Shown here: positions 1 through 9,743 of the stretch, piece by piece | Layout of the letters: every line of letters begins with the position of its first letter | Position numbering within the stretch: position 1 is the first letter of the stretch | NCBI GenBank assembly: GCA_013286165.1 | Contig: JABDGF010000001.1 | Coordinates: 1-64,000, forward strand | Length of the DNA stretch: 64,000 nucleotides | Direction: 5' to 3' | From: Acidobacteriota bacterium | GTDB lineage: Bacteria; Acidobacteriota; Terriglobia; Acidiferrales; UBA7541 | Program-made: the position numbers and the translations under genes | Notes under the pieces: model-generated | What the model saw: only the letters and a program-made list of their open reading frames with translations | Databases searched by the model: none | Told to the model about the DNA's origin: nothing

Positions 1-41
1 GCTTGCGGGTAGCGAGGCCGCGCGTTCGAAGGTGAGAATCG

Positions 42-1136
42 TTACCGACGGATGGGTTGCGGTGGAAGGGATGCAGGCTCGCGTACGGCTGGAATTTCGA
101 GCGGAGCGGAGCGGAAATAACGCTTCAAGTTGAGAATCGGTTTCTCAAACAGGTTCCAAGAGAGCGCCGCGAGAACGTAGCTCATGACGAAGATGAACGG
201 AAACGGGAGAAGCGGCTGACGGTCGAGGTGCAGCGTCTGCACGAATCCGAACGGAATTTTGTGCAGCAGGTAGAGCCCATAGCTGATGAGCCCCGAGTAG
301 ATCAAAAAGCGATTGGTCATGATTGCTTGGAGCCATTTTTGCGGCGAGAAGAGAGCGACGTAAAGCAGAGCCGCCGACGCTGCAGCGGTGAAACTAAAAA
401 CGATCCACTGCGCGCGCAGATCGGCGGCGAGAAACGCGAGCGGCGCTGCGACGATGAGCAATATCCAGAATCGAGTGAGCAATTTGGCGGGAGCAAAGTC
501 GACTCTGCGAATAAGGAGCGCCAGGAGCGCTCCGGCCATCAGTCCATCGAGGCGGCAGAACACATTGGTGTAGAGGTTCACGTGATGCAGCGCGAGGTAA
601 TAGCGCAACGCCGGCGAAATGCAAATCTCCGCGATGGCTAGGCGCTGCAGCGCGTGAGGGGCGCAGAAGCGCACAACCAGTGGCCACACGAGATAAAACT
701 GCTCCTCGATCGCGAGAGACCAGGTGACAGCGAGCGGCCCGGCGGCATTTGTAGAAATTGGAAGCAGAAAATTCTGCAGAAATAATGGAAAGGCCCACCA
801 GGGCGAGGAAGTCTGGATGACTGTTTCAAATTCGGAGTGACTGATGAAGCGGACAATCACGAACATGAAAAACAGGAGCGCGAAATACAGCGGCCAAATT
901 CTAAGAATGCGGCGCACGTAAAAATTCTTGAAGTAATTTGCGGAAGTTTTGGTGTCGAGAAGAATCCCGGTGATCAAGAAACCGGACAGCACGAAGAACA
1001 GATCGACGCCCATCCATCCGTTGGCGAAGAGCCAGTCGGATTGCAGCGCGGGATATTTGAGGCTGATGTTGTGCGCCATCACGATGAGAATCGCGATGCC
1101 GCGGACGGCGTCCAGTTGGGGAATTCTGCGTTCCAT
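42..1136 (-). CDS. Acyltransferase family 3 (OafA/YrhL-like) membrane O-acyltransferase
   Basis: ORF 364 aa; N-terminal RIPQLDAVRGIAILIVMAHN and FFVLSGFLITGILL, multiple hydrophobic helices, typical of acyltransferase_3. Confidence 0.88.
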   Translation of the reverse strand: MERRIPQLDAVRGIAILIVMAHNISLKYPALQSDWLFANGWMGVDLFFVLSGFLITGILLDTKTSANYFKNFYVRRILRIWPLYFALLFFMFVIVRFISHSEFETVIQTSSPWWAFPLFLQNFLLPISTNAAGPLAVTWSLAIEEQFYLVWPLVVRFCAPHALQRLAIAEICISPALRYYLALHHVNLYTNVFCRLDGLMAGALLALLIRRVDFAPAKLLTRFWILLIVAAPLAFLAADLRAQWIVFSFTAAASAALLYVALFSPQKWLQAIMTNRFLIYSGLISYGLYLLHKIPFGFVQTLHLDRQPLLPFPFIFVMSYVLAALSWNLFEKPILNLKRYFRSAPLEIPAVREPASLPPQPIRR

Positions 1137-1558
1137 CGAATCGCGTCAGGTGTGGCGGGGCGAATCCACCGGTGGTACCGCAAAAGCGGTGCCCTAAGTT
1201 ACATGGTGTGTAGGCCTCTTGTACCATTGTTCGCCCCAGATTGGGCCGCGTAAGCTATAGGGGATCGAGAGTGTGGGACTCGTTCGTGCCCCCGGATGGG
1301 GACAAAAGGATAGCGGGACGGGCAAGTTGGACAAGTTCCCAGGACATGGGAAGAGCAAACCGTTATCCCCGATAGGAACGAGATTGGCTTAGGGCATGTT
1401 TTTTGGGCTCACAAGTCTTCATAATAAAGGACTTATAGCAACGACAATAGGCGAATAGATTGCATTTTCGCCTGGTGGAGATTCGGTAGGGGGAGGTCTG
1501 CCCAGACGGCGGATTCCAACCCCAAGAGATCGAGTCAAAGGATCGGGTCAGACAAGCC

Positions 1559-2800
1559 ATGGTTGAAGTTGCGATCGTCGGAGCGGGCCCCTACGGGTTG
1601 TCAATTGCTGCCCATTTGCGCGGTCGCGGTATTCCCTTCCGGATTTTTGGGCGGCCCATGGATAGCTGGGTGTCGCACATGCCCAAGGGGAGCTGCCTGA
1701 AGTCGGACGGCTTTGCCTCCAACATCTACGACCCGAACAGCGAATTCACGCTCGAGCGTTTTTGCAAAGAGCAAGGCATCGAGTACGCGCACATGGGAAT
1801 TCCGGTGCACCTCGAGACCTTTTCCGCGTACGGCCTGGAATTCCAGAAGCGGATGTTGCCGGAGCTGGATGAACGGATGATCGAGAAGGTCGATCAGACT
1901 GCCGACGGATTTGTGCTGACGGCTGAAGGCGGCGAGACGATTCAAGCGCGGCGCGTGGTGCTAGCGGTGGGCATTCCGCACTTCGCATACGTGCCGGAGA
2001 GCCTGACGCATTTGTCGGAAGAACATTTGTCACACAGCTATCGCTACAGGGACCTTGCGGCGTTTCGCGGGAAGAACGTGATCGTGATCGGCGGCGGAGC
2101 CTCGGCGCTGGACCTGGCCGGATTGCTGACCGACGAAGGCGCGAAAGTGCAGCTGATCGCGCGACGCCCTCAATTGAAATTTCATACCGCACCGGACGCG
2201 AATAAGCCCCGGTCGCTGTGGAAGCGGCTGCGCCATCCCGACTCTGGATTAGGTCCGGGCATGCGGTCGCGATTGCTTTCCGACGCGCCAAATGTTTTTC
2301 ACATGCTTCCCGCGAGTCTGCGGACCAAGATTGTGAAGAAGACTCTGGGGCCTTCGGGTGGATGGTTCATCCGCGAGAAAGTGGAAGGCCGCGTTTCAAC
2401 GGTGCTGGGATCGACGCCGATCGGCGCGGAGATCAAGAACGGGCTGGTGCACGTGAAGGTGCGCCGCATGGATGGAAGCGAACAGGAAGTGATTGGCGAC
2501 CACGTGATTACGGCGACGGGTTACAAAGTGGCGGTGGACCGTTTGAATTTTATGTCGCCGGAATTGCGCGCGAAGGTGGCGACGGTGAACCAGACGCCGA
2601 AGCTGAGCGCAAATTTTGAGTCGTCGGTGCCGGGTCTGTACTTCGTTGGCTTGGCGGCGGCGAATAGTTTTGGTCCGGTGATGCGGTTTATGTTTGGCGC
2701 GGGATTCGCGGCGCGCAAGGTGACAGAATCATTGGTGAGAGCTGTGAAGCGGAACCCGGCTCCTGTTGCGGTGCGCAATGTGGCCCGCGTCGCGGAGTAA
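1559..2800 (+). CDS. FAD-dependent NAD(P)-binding oxidoreductase (flavin monooxygenase-like)
   Basis: N-terminal VAIVGAGPYGLSIAAHL (FAD GxGxxG), internal VIVIGGGASALDLA (second Rossmann), ATGY motif near the C-terminus. Confidence 0.85.
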   Translation: MVEVAIVGAGPYGLSIAAHLRGRGIPFRIFGRPMDSWVSHMPKGSCLKSDGFASNIYDPNSEFTLERFCKEQGIEYAHMGIPVHLETFSAYGLEFQKRMLPELDERMIEKVDQTADGFVLTAEGGETIQARRVVLAVGIPHFAYVPESLTHLSEEHLSHSYRYRDLAAFRGKNVIVIGGGASALDLAGLLTDEGAKVQLIARRPQLKFHTAPDANKPRSLWKRLRHPDSGLGPGMRSRLLSDAPNVFHMLPASLRTKIVKKTLGPSGGWFIREKVEGRVSTVLGSTPIGAEIKNGLVHVKVRRMDGSEQEVIGDHVITATGYKVAVDRLNFMSPELRAKVATVNQTPKLSANFESSVPGLYFVGLAAANSFGPVMRFMFGAGFAARKVTESLVRAVKRNPAPVAVRNVARVAE

Positions 2801-2846
2801 TGGCGCGCATCCAATCGATTTTTCACACCTTCGGACGACCCATCGA

Positions 2847-4124
2847 ATGAAACGAGAGACGCTTGCGATTCACGCAGGATATGACGGCGACCCGACCACA
2901 AAGGCCGTGGCGGTACCGATCTATCAGACCGTAGCATTCGAGTTCGATAGCGCGGAACACGGCGCGGCGCTATTCAATCTGGAAGTTCCCGGCAACATCT
3001 ACACGCGAATCGGCAATCCCACGAATACGGTTCTGGAGAAGCGCGTCGCAGCGTTGGAAGGCGGCGTGGAAGCACTGACCGTGAGTTCGGGCATGGCGGC
3101 GATTCACTATTCGCTCGTGAATATCGCGGAGATGGGCAACAACATCGTCTCGCTGCCGCAGCTGTACGGCGCGACGTACACGCTGCTGGCGCACGTGCTA
3201 CCGAAGCAAGGGATTGAGGGCCGGTTCTCGCAGACGGATCGCCCCGAAGACGTAGAAAAACTGATCGACGAAAATACGCGTGCGGTTTTCTGCGAGAGCG
3301 TGGGCAATCCTGCGGGCAACGTGGCGGATCTGGAAGGCCTCGCGAAAGTGGCGCACAAGCACGGAGTGCCGCTAATTGTGGACAACACGGTGGCGACTCC
3401 GGTGCTGCTGCGTCCCTTTGAATACGGCGCTGACGTGGTGGTGCACTCGCTGACGAAATTCATGGGCGGGCACGGGACGACGCTGGGCGGAATCATCGTC
3501 GATAGCGGAAATTTCCCGTGGGAGAAATATCCGGACAAGTTCTACATGTTCAACAAGCCGGAGATCGCGTATCACGGCGTGGTTTACGTGGAGCAGTATG
3601 GAGCCGCGGCGTATGTGGCGCGCTGCCGCACTGTGTGCCAGCGCAATACGGGCGCGACGCTCGCTCCGCTGAATGGATTTCTGGTGCTGCAGGGAATTGA
3701 GACGATGTCACTGCGCGTGGAACGGCATGTGGAGAACGCGCGCAAGGTGGCGGAGTTCCTTCGCAATCACAAGCAAGTGGCGTGGGTGAATTACGCGGGA
3801 TTCTCGGACAGCCCGCTGTACCCGATGGCGCAAAAATATCTGGGTGAAAGTCGCTGCTCGCTGCTGACGTTTGGCGTGAAGGGCGGATTCGAGCCGGGCG
3901 TAAAATGTTTCAATGCGTTGAAGCTTTTCAAGCGCATGGTGAACATGGGCGACGCGAAATCGCTTTCGTGCCATCCGGCATCGACGACGCACCGGCAATT
4001 GACGCCGGAAGAGCAGGCGAAGGCCGGCGTGACCCCGGAGATGATCCGGCTGAGCGTGGGGATCGAGCACATTGACGACATCATCGCCGACTTGGACCAG
4101 GCGTTGGCTGCGTCAACCAAGTAG
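2847..4124 (+). CDS. metY: O-acetylhomoserine aminocarboxypropyltransferase / sulfhydrylase (Cys/Met metabolism PLP enzyme)
   Basis: MKRETLAIHAGYDGDPTTKAVAVPIYQTVAFEFDSAEHGAALF and PLP-Lys region VVHSLTKFMGGHGTTLGG; ATG at 2847 is in frame and preferred to 2766. Confidence 0.92.
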   Translation: MKRETLAIHAGYDGDPTTKAVAVPIYQTVAFEFDSAEHGAALFNLEVPGNIYTRIGNPTNTVLEKRVAALEGGVEALTVSSGMAAIHYSLVNIAEMGNNIVSLPQLYGATYTLLAHVLPKQGIEGRFSQTDRPEDVEKLIDENTRAVFCESVGNPAGNVADLEGLAKVAHKHGVPLIVDNTVATPVLLRPFEYGADVVVHSLTKFMGGHGTTLGGIIVDSGNFPWEKYPDKFYMFNKPEIAYHGVVYVEQYGAAAYVARCRTVCQRNTGATLAPLNGFLVLQGIETMSLRVERHVENARKVAEFLRNHKQVAWVNYAGFSDSPLYPMAQKYLGESRCSLLTFGVKGGFEPGVKCFNALKLFKRMVNMGDAKSLSCHPASTTHRQLTPEEQAKAGVTPEMIRLSVGIEHIDDIIADLDQALAASTK

Positions 4125-4157
4125 ATTCGTTTCGAGTGGTGAAGGGAGATTTTTGAA

Positions 4158-5195
4158 TTGTCGATTGTGATCGAAGACGGACGAGTTCCCTTCCTTCTGC
4201 GGAAGCTGGCTGCGAAGGGCAGCGCCGATGCGGCGAAGCACGATGGCGCGGCGCTGAGAATCGCGCTCGTCAACAACATGCCGGACGCGGCGCTGGAAGA
4301 TACCGAGCTTCAATTCACCGAGCTGCTCGGCGCCGCCGCGGAAGGCACGCCCGTCTCGCTGACGCTGGCTTCGCTGCCGAATTTGCCGCGAAGCGCGTCG
4401 GGCCTCGAACACCTTGCCAAGTACTACATCGGACTGGATGAGCTTTTGGTGGAGCGGTTCGACGGAATGATCGTCACCGGAACCGAGCCTAAACGGCCTG
4501 ATCTTCGCGAAGAACCGTACTGGCCTGGCGTGGTGGCGCTGCTGCAGTGGGCGGAAAACAACACGACCTCGACGGTGCTTTCGTGCCTGGCGGCGCATGC
4601 GGGCGTGATGGCGAGCGATGGAATATCGCGTACTCCTTTTGACGATAAGAAATTCGGCGTGTTCACGCACACGCGTGCGACGCGGCACGCGTTGACGGAA
4701 GGACTCGACGACGCGATTCGCATTCCGCACTCGCGCTGGAACGATGTGAAGGCCGAAGAGCTGCGCGCGAATGGCTACGAGATACTCACCGAGTCGCCGA
4801 AGGCGGGCGTGGATCTATTCGTGAAGCAGCGCGGCAACTCGCTTTTCGTACATTTTCAGGGGCATCCGGAATACGGCGCGCGAACGCTGCTGAAGGAATA
4901 CCGGCGCGACATCAAGCGATTCTTGCGCCACGAGCGGGAAACGTTCCCCACGCGGCCGCACGGATATTTCGACGCTGGCGCGACGACGCTCCTGCGCGAA
5001 TTTCAAGAGATCGCCGAGCAAGATGCGCGGGAAGGCGCGCTGGAGCAGTTTCCGGAAGCGGCGGTGGCCGCGGGCATTCAGAATTTCTGGCGCGAATCTG
5101 CCGTGCGCATCTATGGAAATTGGCTAAAGTATCTGCTGCAGAGAAAAACGGTTCCCGCAACGACGTCCTCGATGTCTCCCGCCGTTCGCGCGTAA
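4158..5195 (+). CDS. metA: Homoserine O-succinyl/acetyltransferase (MetA/HTS family)
   Basis: LRIALVNNMPDAALEDTELQF and Cys-containing SCLAAHAGVMASDGI; TTG start; directly follows metY. Confidence 0.85.
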   Translation: MSIVIEDGRVPFLLRKLAAKGSADAAKHDGAALRIALVNNMPDAALEDTELQFTELLGAAAEGTPVSLTLASLPNLPRSASGLEHLAKYYIGLDELLVERFDGMIVTGTEPKRPDLREEPYWPGVVALLQWAENNTTSTVLSCLAAHAGVMASDGISRTPFDDKKFGVFTHTRATRHALTEGLDDAIRIPHSRWNDVKAEELRANGYEILTESPKAGVDLFVKQRGNSLFVHFQGHPEYGARTLLKEYRRDIKRFLRHERETFPTRPHGYFDAGATTLLREFQEIAEQDAREGALEQFPEAAVAAGIQNFWRESAVRIYGNWLKYLLQRKTVPATTSSMSPAVRA

Positions 5196-5241
5196 TTTGC
5201 TAAAATGTTTCGTCTGCGCTTAGTGCTCCCAACACTCCGAA

Positions 5242-6798
5242 ATGATTGAAATCAACGCGAAACAAATACTCGATTCGCTTCCTGCCCGCATTAGCGACGT
5301 GATCCAGCCGTGGGTTGAGCGGACGCCGAATCATCCGGCGCTTGTAGAGGCGTCTGGGGCGTGGACGTACAAACAGCTCGACGCCGTGGTGACGGAAACT
5401 CAGGCCTGGTTGCGCGACAAGGGAGTGCGGCCGGGCGACCGGGTGATGATCGTGTGCGAGAATTCGCGCGCGCTGATCGCAGTGCTGTTTGCGCTGACGG
5501 CGATGGATGCGTGGCCGGTACTGGCGAATTCGAAGCTGACGGCGCGCGAGGTGGATGAAATTCGCGACCACTGCGGCGCGCGGCGCGTGATCTACACGAC
5601 GGCGGTATCGCCTCAAGCGACGCAGCACGCGAAGCGGCATGGCGCGGTGATCGGGCCCGTCGGGAATCTGGGCACGATCGGCGTGGGACCTTTGAACGAA
5701 ACCGTGCAGCCCGAGGCTGTGGACCCGAACGAGCCGCCGCAGAATCGCGTGGGCGCGCTGATTTACACGTCGGGAACGACGGGCCTGCCGAAGGGCGTGG
5801 TGCTCAGCAACCGGGGCTTGCTGTTTGTAGCTGGAATTTCGGCGAAGATCCGGGCGCTGAATCCGAATGATCGCGTGTATGGAATTCTGCCGATGTCGCA
5901 CGCGGTGGGGCTTTCGGTGGTGCTGCTGGGGACGCTGCTGAGCGGAGCGACGCTGTATGTGACGCCGCGGTTCGATCCGGTGACGGCGCATGCGACGCTC
6001 GAAAAAGAGAAACTTACTGTGGCGTTGGGCGTTCCGGCGATGTTTCACCAGTTGCTGGAGTACGCGAAATTCAAGGGGCTGGCTTCGCTGAATGTGCCGG
6101 AGCTGCGGATTATTTCTTCGTCGGGCGCGCCGCTGGACCCGGCGGTGAAAGTCGCGGTGGAGAAATTTTTTGGCATGCCGCTCTTCAACGGGTACGGCGT
6201 GACGGAGTGCTCGCCCAACATCGGGCAGGCGCACACCGATGAGCCGCGGAGCGATACTTCTGTGGGGCGCGTATTTCCGGGGATCGAAGTGAAGTTCGTC
6301 GATCGCGAGCGGAAACCGGTGGCGGATGGAGAGGTAGGCGAGCTGTGGGTGCGCGGCCCGAACGTGATGAAGGGCTACTACCGCGCGCCGGAAGAGACGG
6401 CGGCGGCGATTGATCCGGAAGGATGGTTTAACACGCGAGATCTGGCACAGCTTCGCGACGGACATCTTTTTATTATTGGGCGCACGAAGGAATTGATTGT
6501 GCGGTTCGGATTCAACGTATATCCGGCGGAAGTGGAAGCGGTGCTGAATTCGCATCCATCGATTGCGCGAGCGGCGGTGATCGGGCGTTCGGTGGAAGGC
6601 GATGAAGAGGTGATTGCGTTCGTGCAGCCGGCGGCGGGCGTGACGCTGACGGCGGAAGACGTGGCGGAGCACGCAACGAAAAATCTGGCGCCCTACAAAC
6701 GGCCGTCGCAGATTATTTTCGTGCAGGAAATGCCGGTGAATTTGAACGGGAAGCTGATCAAGGCAGAGCTGGTGAAATTGCTCGAGCGGCCGGCTTGA
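5242..6798 (+). CDS. AMP-dependent acyl-CoA synthetase/ligase (ANL superfamily)
   Basis: ALIYTSGTTGLPKGVVLSN (P-loop), GYGVTECSP, GRTKELIVRFGFNVYPAEVE and C-terminal NGKLIKAEL. Confidence 0.92.
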   Translation: MIEINAKQILDSLPARISDVIQPWVERTPNHPALVEASGAWTYKQLDAVVTETQAWLRDKGVRPGDRVMIVCENSRALIAVLFALTAMDAWPVLANSKLTAREVDEIRDHCGARRVIYTTAVSPQATQHAKRHGAVIGPVGNLGTIGVGPLNETVQPEAVDPNEPPQNRVGALIYTSGTTGLPKGVVLSNRGLLFVAGISAKIRALNPNDRVYGILPMSHAVGLSVVLLGTLLSGATLYVTPRFDPVTAHATLEKEKLTVALGVPAMFHQLLEYAKFKGLASLNVPELRIISSSGAPLDPAVKVAVEKFFGMPLFNGYGVTECSPNIGQAHTDEPRSDTSVGRVFPGIEVKFVDRERKPVADGEVGELWVRGPNVMKGYYRAPEETAAAIDPEGWFNTRDLAQLRDGHLFIIGRTKELIVRFGFNVYPAEVEAVLNSHPSIARAAVIGRSVEGDEEVIAFVQPAAGVTLTAEDVAEHATKNLAPYKRPSQIIFVQEMPVNLNGKLIKAELVKLLERPA

Positions 6799-6910
6799 CG
6801 GATTCACGTCGCGGCGGAGTGTCTTTCGGGCGTGTTGAGATTCGAGTTGTTAAAATTGATGTAGCGGTTTTCTTCCTGGGAGTTTGCTACACAAGGAGCT
6901 GAGTTTAGCC

Positions 6911-8134
6911 ATGCCTCCGATCGGGTCAGAACGAAAAGTTGTCTTCAGCGACGAGGTTCTCCAGGATCCGTATCCGACGTATGCGCGGATGCTGGAAGAA
7001 GGTCCGCTGCATTTCGTGGATATCGGCGGGCAGTGGGCGGTGTGGGCGGTTTTCGGCCATGCCGATTGTTCGGCGATCGCGAAGGATCCGCGGCTATCGG
7101 CGAAGCGCGCGCAGCAGATGATCATCACTCTGCCTCCAAGCAGCCAGGGCGAATTCACGGAATTGGCGCGCATGTTGGGCTTGTGGCTCATCTTCATGGA
7201 CGCGCCGGAACACACGCGGCTTCGAAAACTTCTGAACAAGGGTTTTGCGCCGGCGGCCGTGGAAGGTTTGCGTTCTCAAGTGGAAGCGAGCGTGGACCGG
7301 ATGCTGGATCCGCTGAAGCCGGGCGATGAATTCGAATTGATGAAGTTCGCCAACCCGATGCCGGTGCGCATCATTTCGGAGATGCTTGGCATTCCGCAGG
7401 AGATGCACGACACGTTCGTGAGCTGGTCGCGGGCGATCGCGCTTTTCCGCGGCAATCCGAATCGCACGGTGGAACAGGCGCGCGCCGCGCAGGATGCGTT
7501 GATCAACCTGACGAATTATTTCCGGGACACCGTGGCGGACCGCCGGCGGAACAAGGGCAACGATCTGATTAGCCTGCTGATCGATATTGAAGAAGAAGGC
7601 GAAGTGATGACCGAAGACGAACTCTACGCGCAGTGCATCGCGCTACTGTTTGCCGGCCACGAGACGACGCGGAACCTGATCGGGAATGGGATGTACACGC
7701 TGCTGAAGAACCCGGAGCAAACCGCGGAGCTGCGCGCGAATCCAGAGATGACCCGGTCGGCGGTGGAAGAGTTGCTGCGGTTCGAAAGCCCAGTGCAGTT
7801 TACGGCGCGTGTGCTGAAGGAAGATATGGAAGTGTGCGGCCAGCGAATCCCGAAGCGTTGGTCGGTTTTGTGCATGCTCGGCGCGGCGAATCGCGACCCG
7901 AAGCAGTTCAAAGATCCGAACCAATTAAATTTGAAGAGGACGAACAACCAGCACCTCGCTTTTAGCGCCGGCCCGCATTTCTGCATCGGCAGCCAGCTGG
8001 CGAGACTCGAGGGGCAGGTGGCGATATCGAAGCTGGTTCAGCGGTTTCCGAATATGAAGCTGGCGGGGCCGAAGCCGGAGTGGGCGTCCACGTTTGGGTT
8101 TCGCGGGCTGAAGGGACTTTCGGTAACGCTATAG
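6911..8134 (+). CDS. Cytochrome P450
   Basis: I-helix AGHETT, ExxR region, heme-binding FSAGPHFCIGSQLARLE; ATG at 6911 preceded by AAGGAG. Confidence 0.94.
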   Translation: MPPIGSERKVVFSDEVLQDPYPTYARMLEEGPLHFVDIGGQWAVWAVFGHADCSAIAKDPRLSAKRAQQMIITLPPSSQGEFTELARMLGLWLIFMDAPEHTRLRKLLNKGFAPAAVEGLRSQVEASVDRMLDPLKPGDEFELMKFANPMPVRIISEMLGIPQEMHDTFVSWSRAIALFRGNPNRTVEQARAAQDALINLTNYFRDTVADRRRNKGNDLISLLIDIEEEGEVMTEDELYAQCIALLFAGHETTRNLIGNGMYTLLKNPEQTAELRANPEMTRSAVEELLRFESPVQFTARVLKEDMEVCGQRIPKRWSVLCMLGAANRDPKQFKDPNQLNLKRTNNQHLAFSAGPHFCIGSQLARLEGQVAISKLVQRFPNMKLAGPKPEWASTFGFRGLKGLSVTL

Positions 8135-8179
8135 CTTGCGTGGCGGTTTTCGTCGCGCGGCTCGATTCGGTTTTCGCGC

Positions 8180-9727
8180 TTACAACGATATTTCTATCAA
8201 CGAAGGGCCTTCGGTGGCGAAGCTCTTTCGCAGCAAATCTCCGAACATGTCGAGCGTCGTCGCGCGGCTCGACGGAACTCCCATGCTCTTCCCCATCGCG
8301 ACCCAGTCGATGTCCGGACGTCCAATCGAAAATAGATCGGCAGCGCGAGGGCTAGGAGTGCCGACGCCCAACCCGGAATATTCCCACTGCAAAACGGCGT
8401 AAGCGCGATTTGCGAAGACGACGCTCGTGACGTTGAGGCCTTCGCGCGCCATGGTCCAGAGGGCCTGGAGCGTGTACATGCTGCTGCCATCGGCTGTGAG
8501 ACAGAGCACTCTGCGATCGGGCGCGGCGACGGCGGCACCGACTGCAAGCGGAAGCGCGATGCCGATTGAGCCGCCGGTGTTTGCAAGCCAATCGTGCGGA
8601 GCTGCACCGCGCGAAGCGGCCATCATCCCGCGGCCGGAAGTCATCGCTTCGTCTGCAACGATTGCATTCTCTGGGAGCAGCGCTGCGACGGTTGCGGCGA
8701 GCCCTTGCAGCGAAATTTCGCCGCTCGGGGCGGTGGGGCGTTCGACAGATTGAATGAGAATTTCGGAGCGAACATTCAGGCCGAGTGCTTCGGAGAGAGC
8801 GATGAGCGAGCCGGCGGAATTTTCGGACGGGCTGGTCATCGCGAATGTTGTGGTGTCGGGTTGGGTGAGCAACGCGCCTTTGCCGGGATATGCGAAATAC
8901 GAAGCGGGCGCGCCGGCTCCGACGAGAATCAATTGGCGGAATTCCTTCAGCAATTCGATGGCTTGGTCCGGGACGTAGGGCAGGCGTTGTACGTTGACGC
9001 GGCCGGCGCCCCGCTCCATGCGAGCGAATGGATATGGGGAGAGTAGTTTTGCTTTTGTGGCAGCGGCGATCCGGCCCGCGGCTCGAAGGCCGTCGCCGTA
9101 GAGGCCGTCGCCGGTAATCATTAGTGCGGTGGGCAGCCCCGAGCGAAGCATCGCGGCGGCGCGTTCGATATTTGCGCTTGGAGGAAGAGCAGCTTTCTCG
9201 ATTGTTGATTTCGGCGCGACAACGCCGCCATCGCTCCAGGCGACATCCGCGGGCACGACGAGCGTGGAAATATATCCAGGGTGATTCGCAGCGGCGCGAA
9301 TCGACTCTGCAGCGTCGCGGCCGACGTCGGCTGCTGAACGCGAGGTTCGCAACCAGTGTGAGTACGGGCGCGCGATGCCTTCAATGTCCGAAGTGAGTGG
9401 CGCGTCGAACTTCAGGTGATATTCGGGATGCTCGCCGACCAGATTGATCAGCGGCACTTGCGCGCGCTTGGCGTTGTGTAAATTGGCGATGCCATTCGCG
9501 AGACCGGGACCGAGATGAACCAACGTGCAAGCGGGGCGGCCCGTGATCCGCGCATAGCCGTCGGCTGCGCCGGTGACGACGCCTTCGAAAAGGCCGAGGA
9601 CACAACGCATCTCGGAGACGCGGTCGAGCGCAGCGACCAGATGCATTTCCGACGTACCGGGATTGGTGAAGCAGGTATCGACGCCGCCCGCGACGAGCGT
9701 TCGAATTAAGGACTCGGCTCCGTTCAT
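8180..9727 (-). CDS. Thiamine-diphosphate-dependent enzyme, acetolactate synthase large-subunit-like / benzoylformate decarboxylase-like
   Basis: GVDTCFTNPGTSEMHLVAAL, GAADGYARITGRPA, C-terminal TADGSSMYTLQALW (ThDP motif). Confidence 0.88.
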   Translation of the reverse strand: MNGAESLIRTLVAGGVDTCFTNPGTSEMHLVAALDRVSEMRCVLGLFEGVVTGAADGYARITGRPACTLVHLGPGLANGIANLHNAKRAQVPLINLVGEHPEYHLKFDAPLTSDIEGIARPYSHWLRTSRSAADVGRDAAESIRAAANHPGYISTLVVPADVAWSDGGVVAPKSTIEKAALPPSANIERAAAMLRSGLPTALMITGDGLYGDGLRAAGRIAAATKAKLLSPYPFARMERGAGRVNVQRLPYVPDQAIELLKEFRQLILVGAGAPASYFAYPGKGALLTQPDTTTFAMTSPSENSAGSLIALSEALGLNVRSEILIQSVERPTAPSGEISLQGLAATVAALLPENAIVADEAMTSGRGMMAASRGAAPHDWLANTGGSIGIALPLAVGAAVAAPDRRVLCLTADGSSMYTLQALWTMAREGLNVTSVVFANRAYAVLQWEYSGLGVGTPSPRAADLFSIGRPDIDWVAMGKSMGVPSSRATTLDMFGDLLRKSFATEGPSLIEISL

Positions 9728-9743
9728 GCGGCGCGCTCAGTGG

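Noticed and set aside
1174-1193. Hairpin GGTACCGC-AAAA-GCGGTGCC in the 1137-1558 leader, considered as part of a c-di-GMP (GEMM) riboswitch
   Set aside because: Only a local resemblance (CGCAAA...GC...CCTAA); the two-stem GEMM architecture and conserved receptor elements are not visible. A covariance-model search (Infernal/Rfam) would decide.
5200-6807. Long minus-strand ORF of 535 aa
   Set aside because: Fully antisense to a clear AMP-ligase; Arg/His-rich low-complexity composition typical of GC-rich shadow ORFs.
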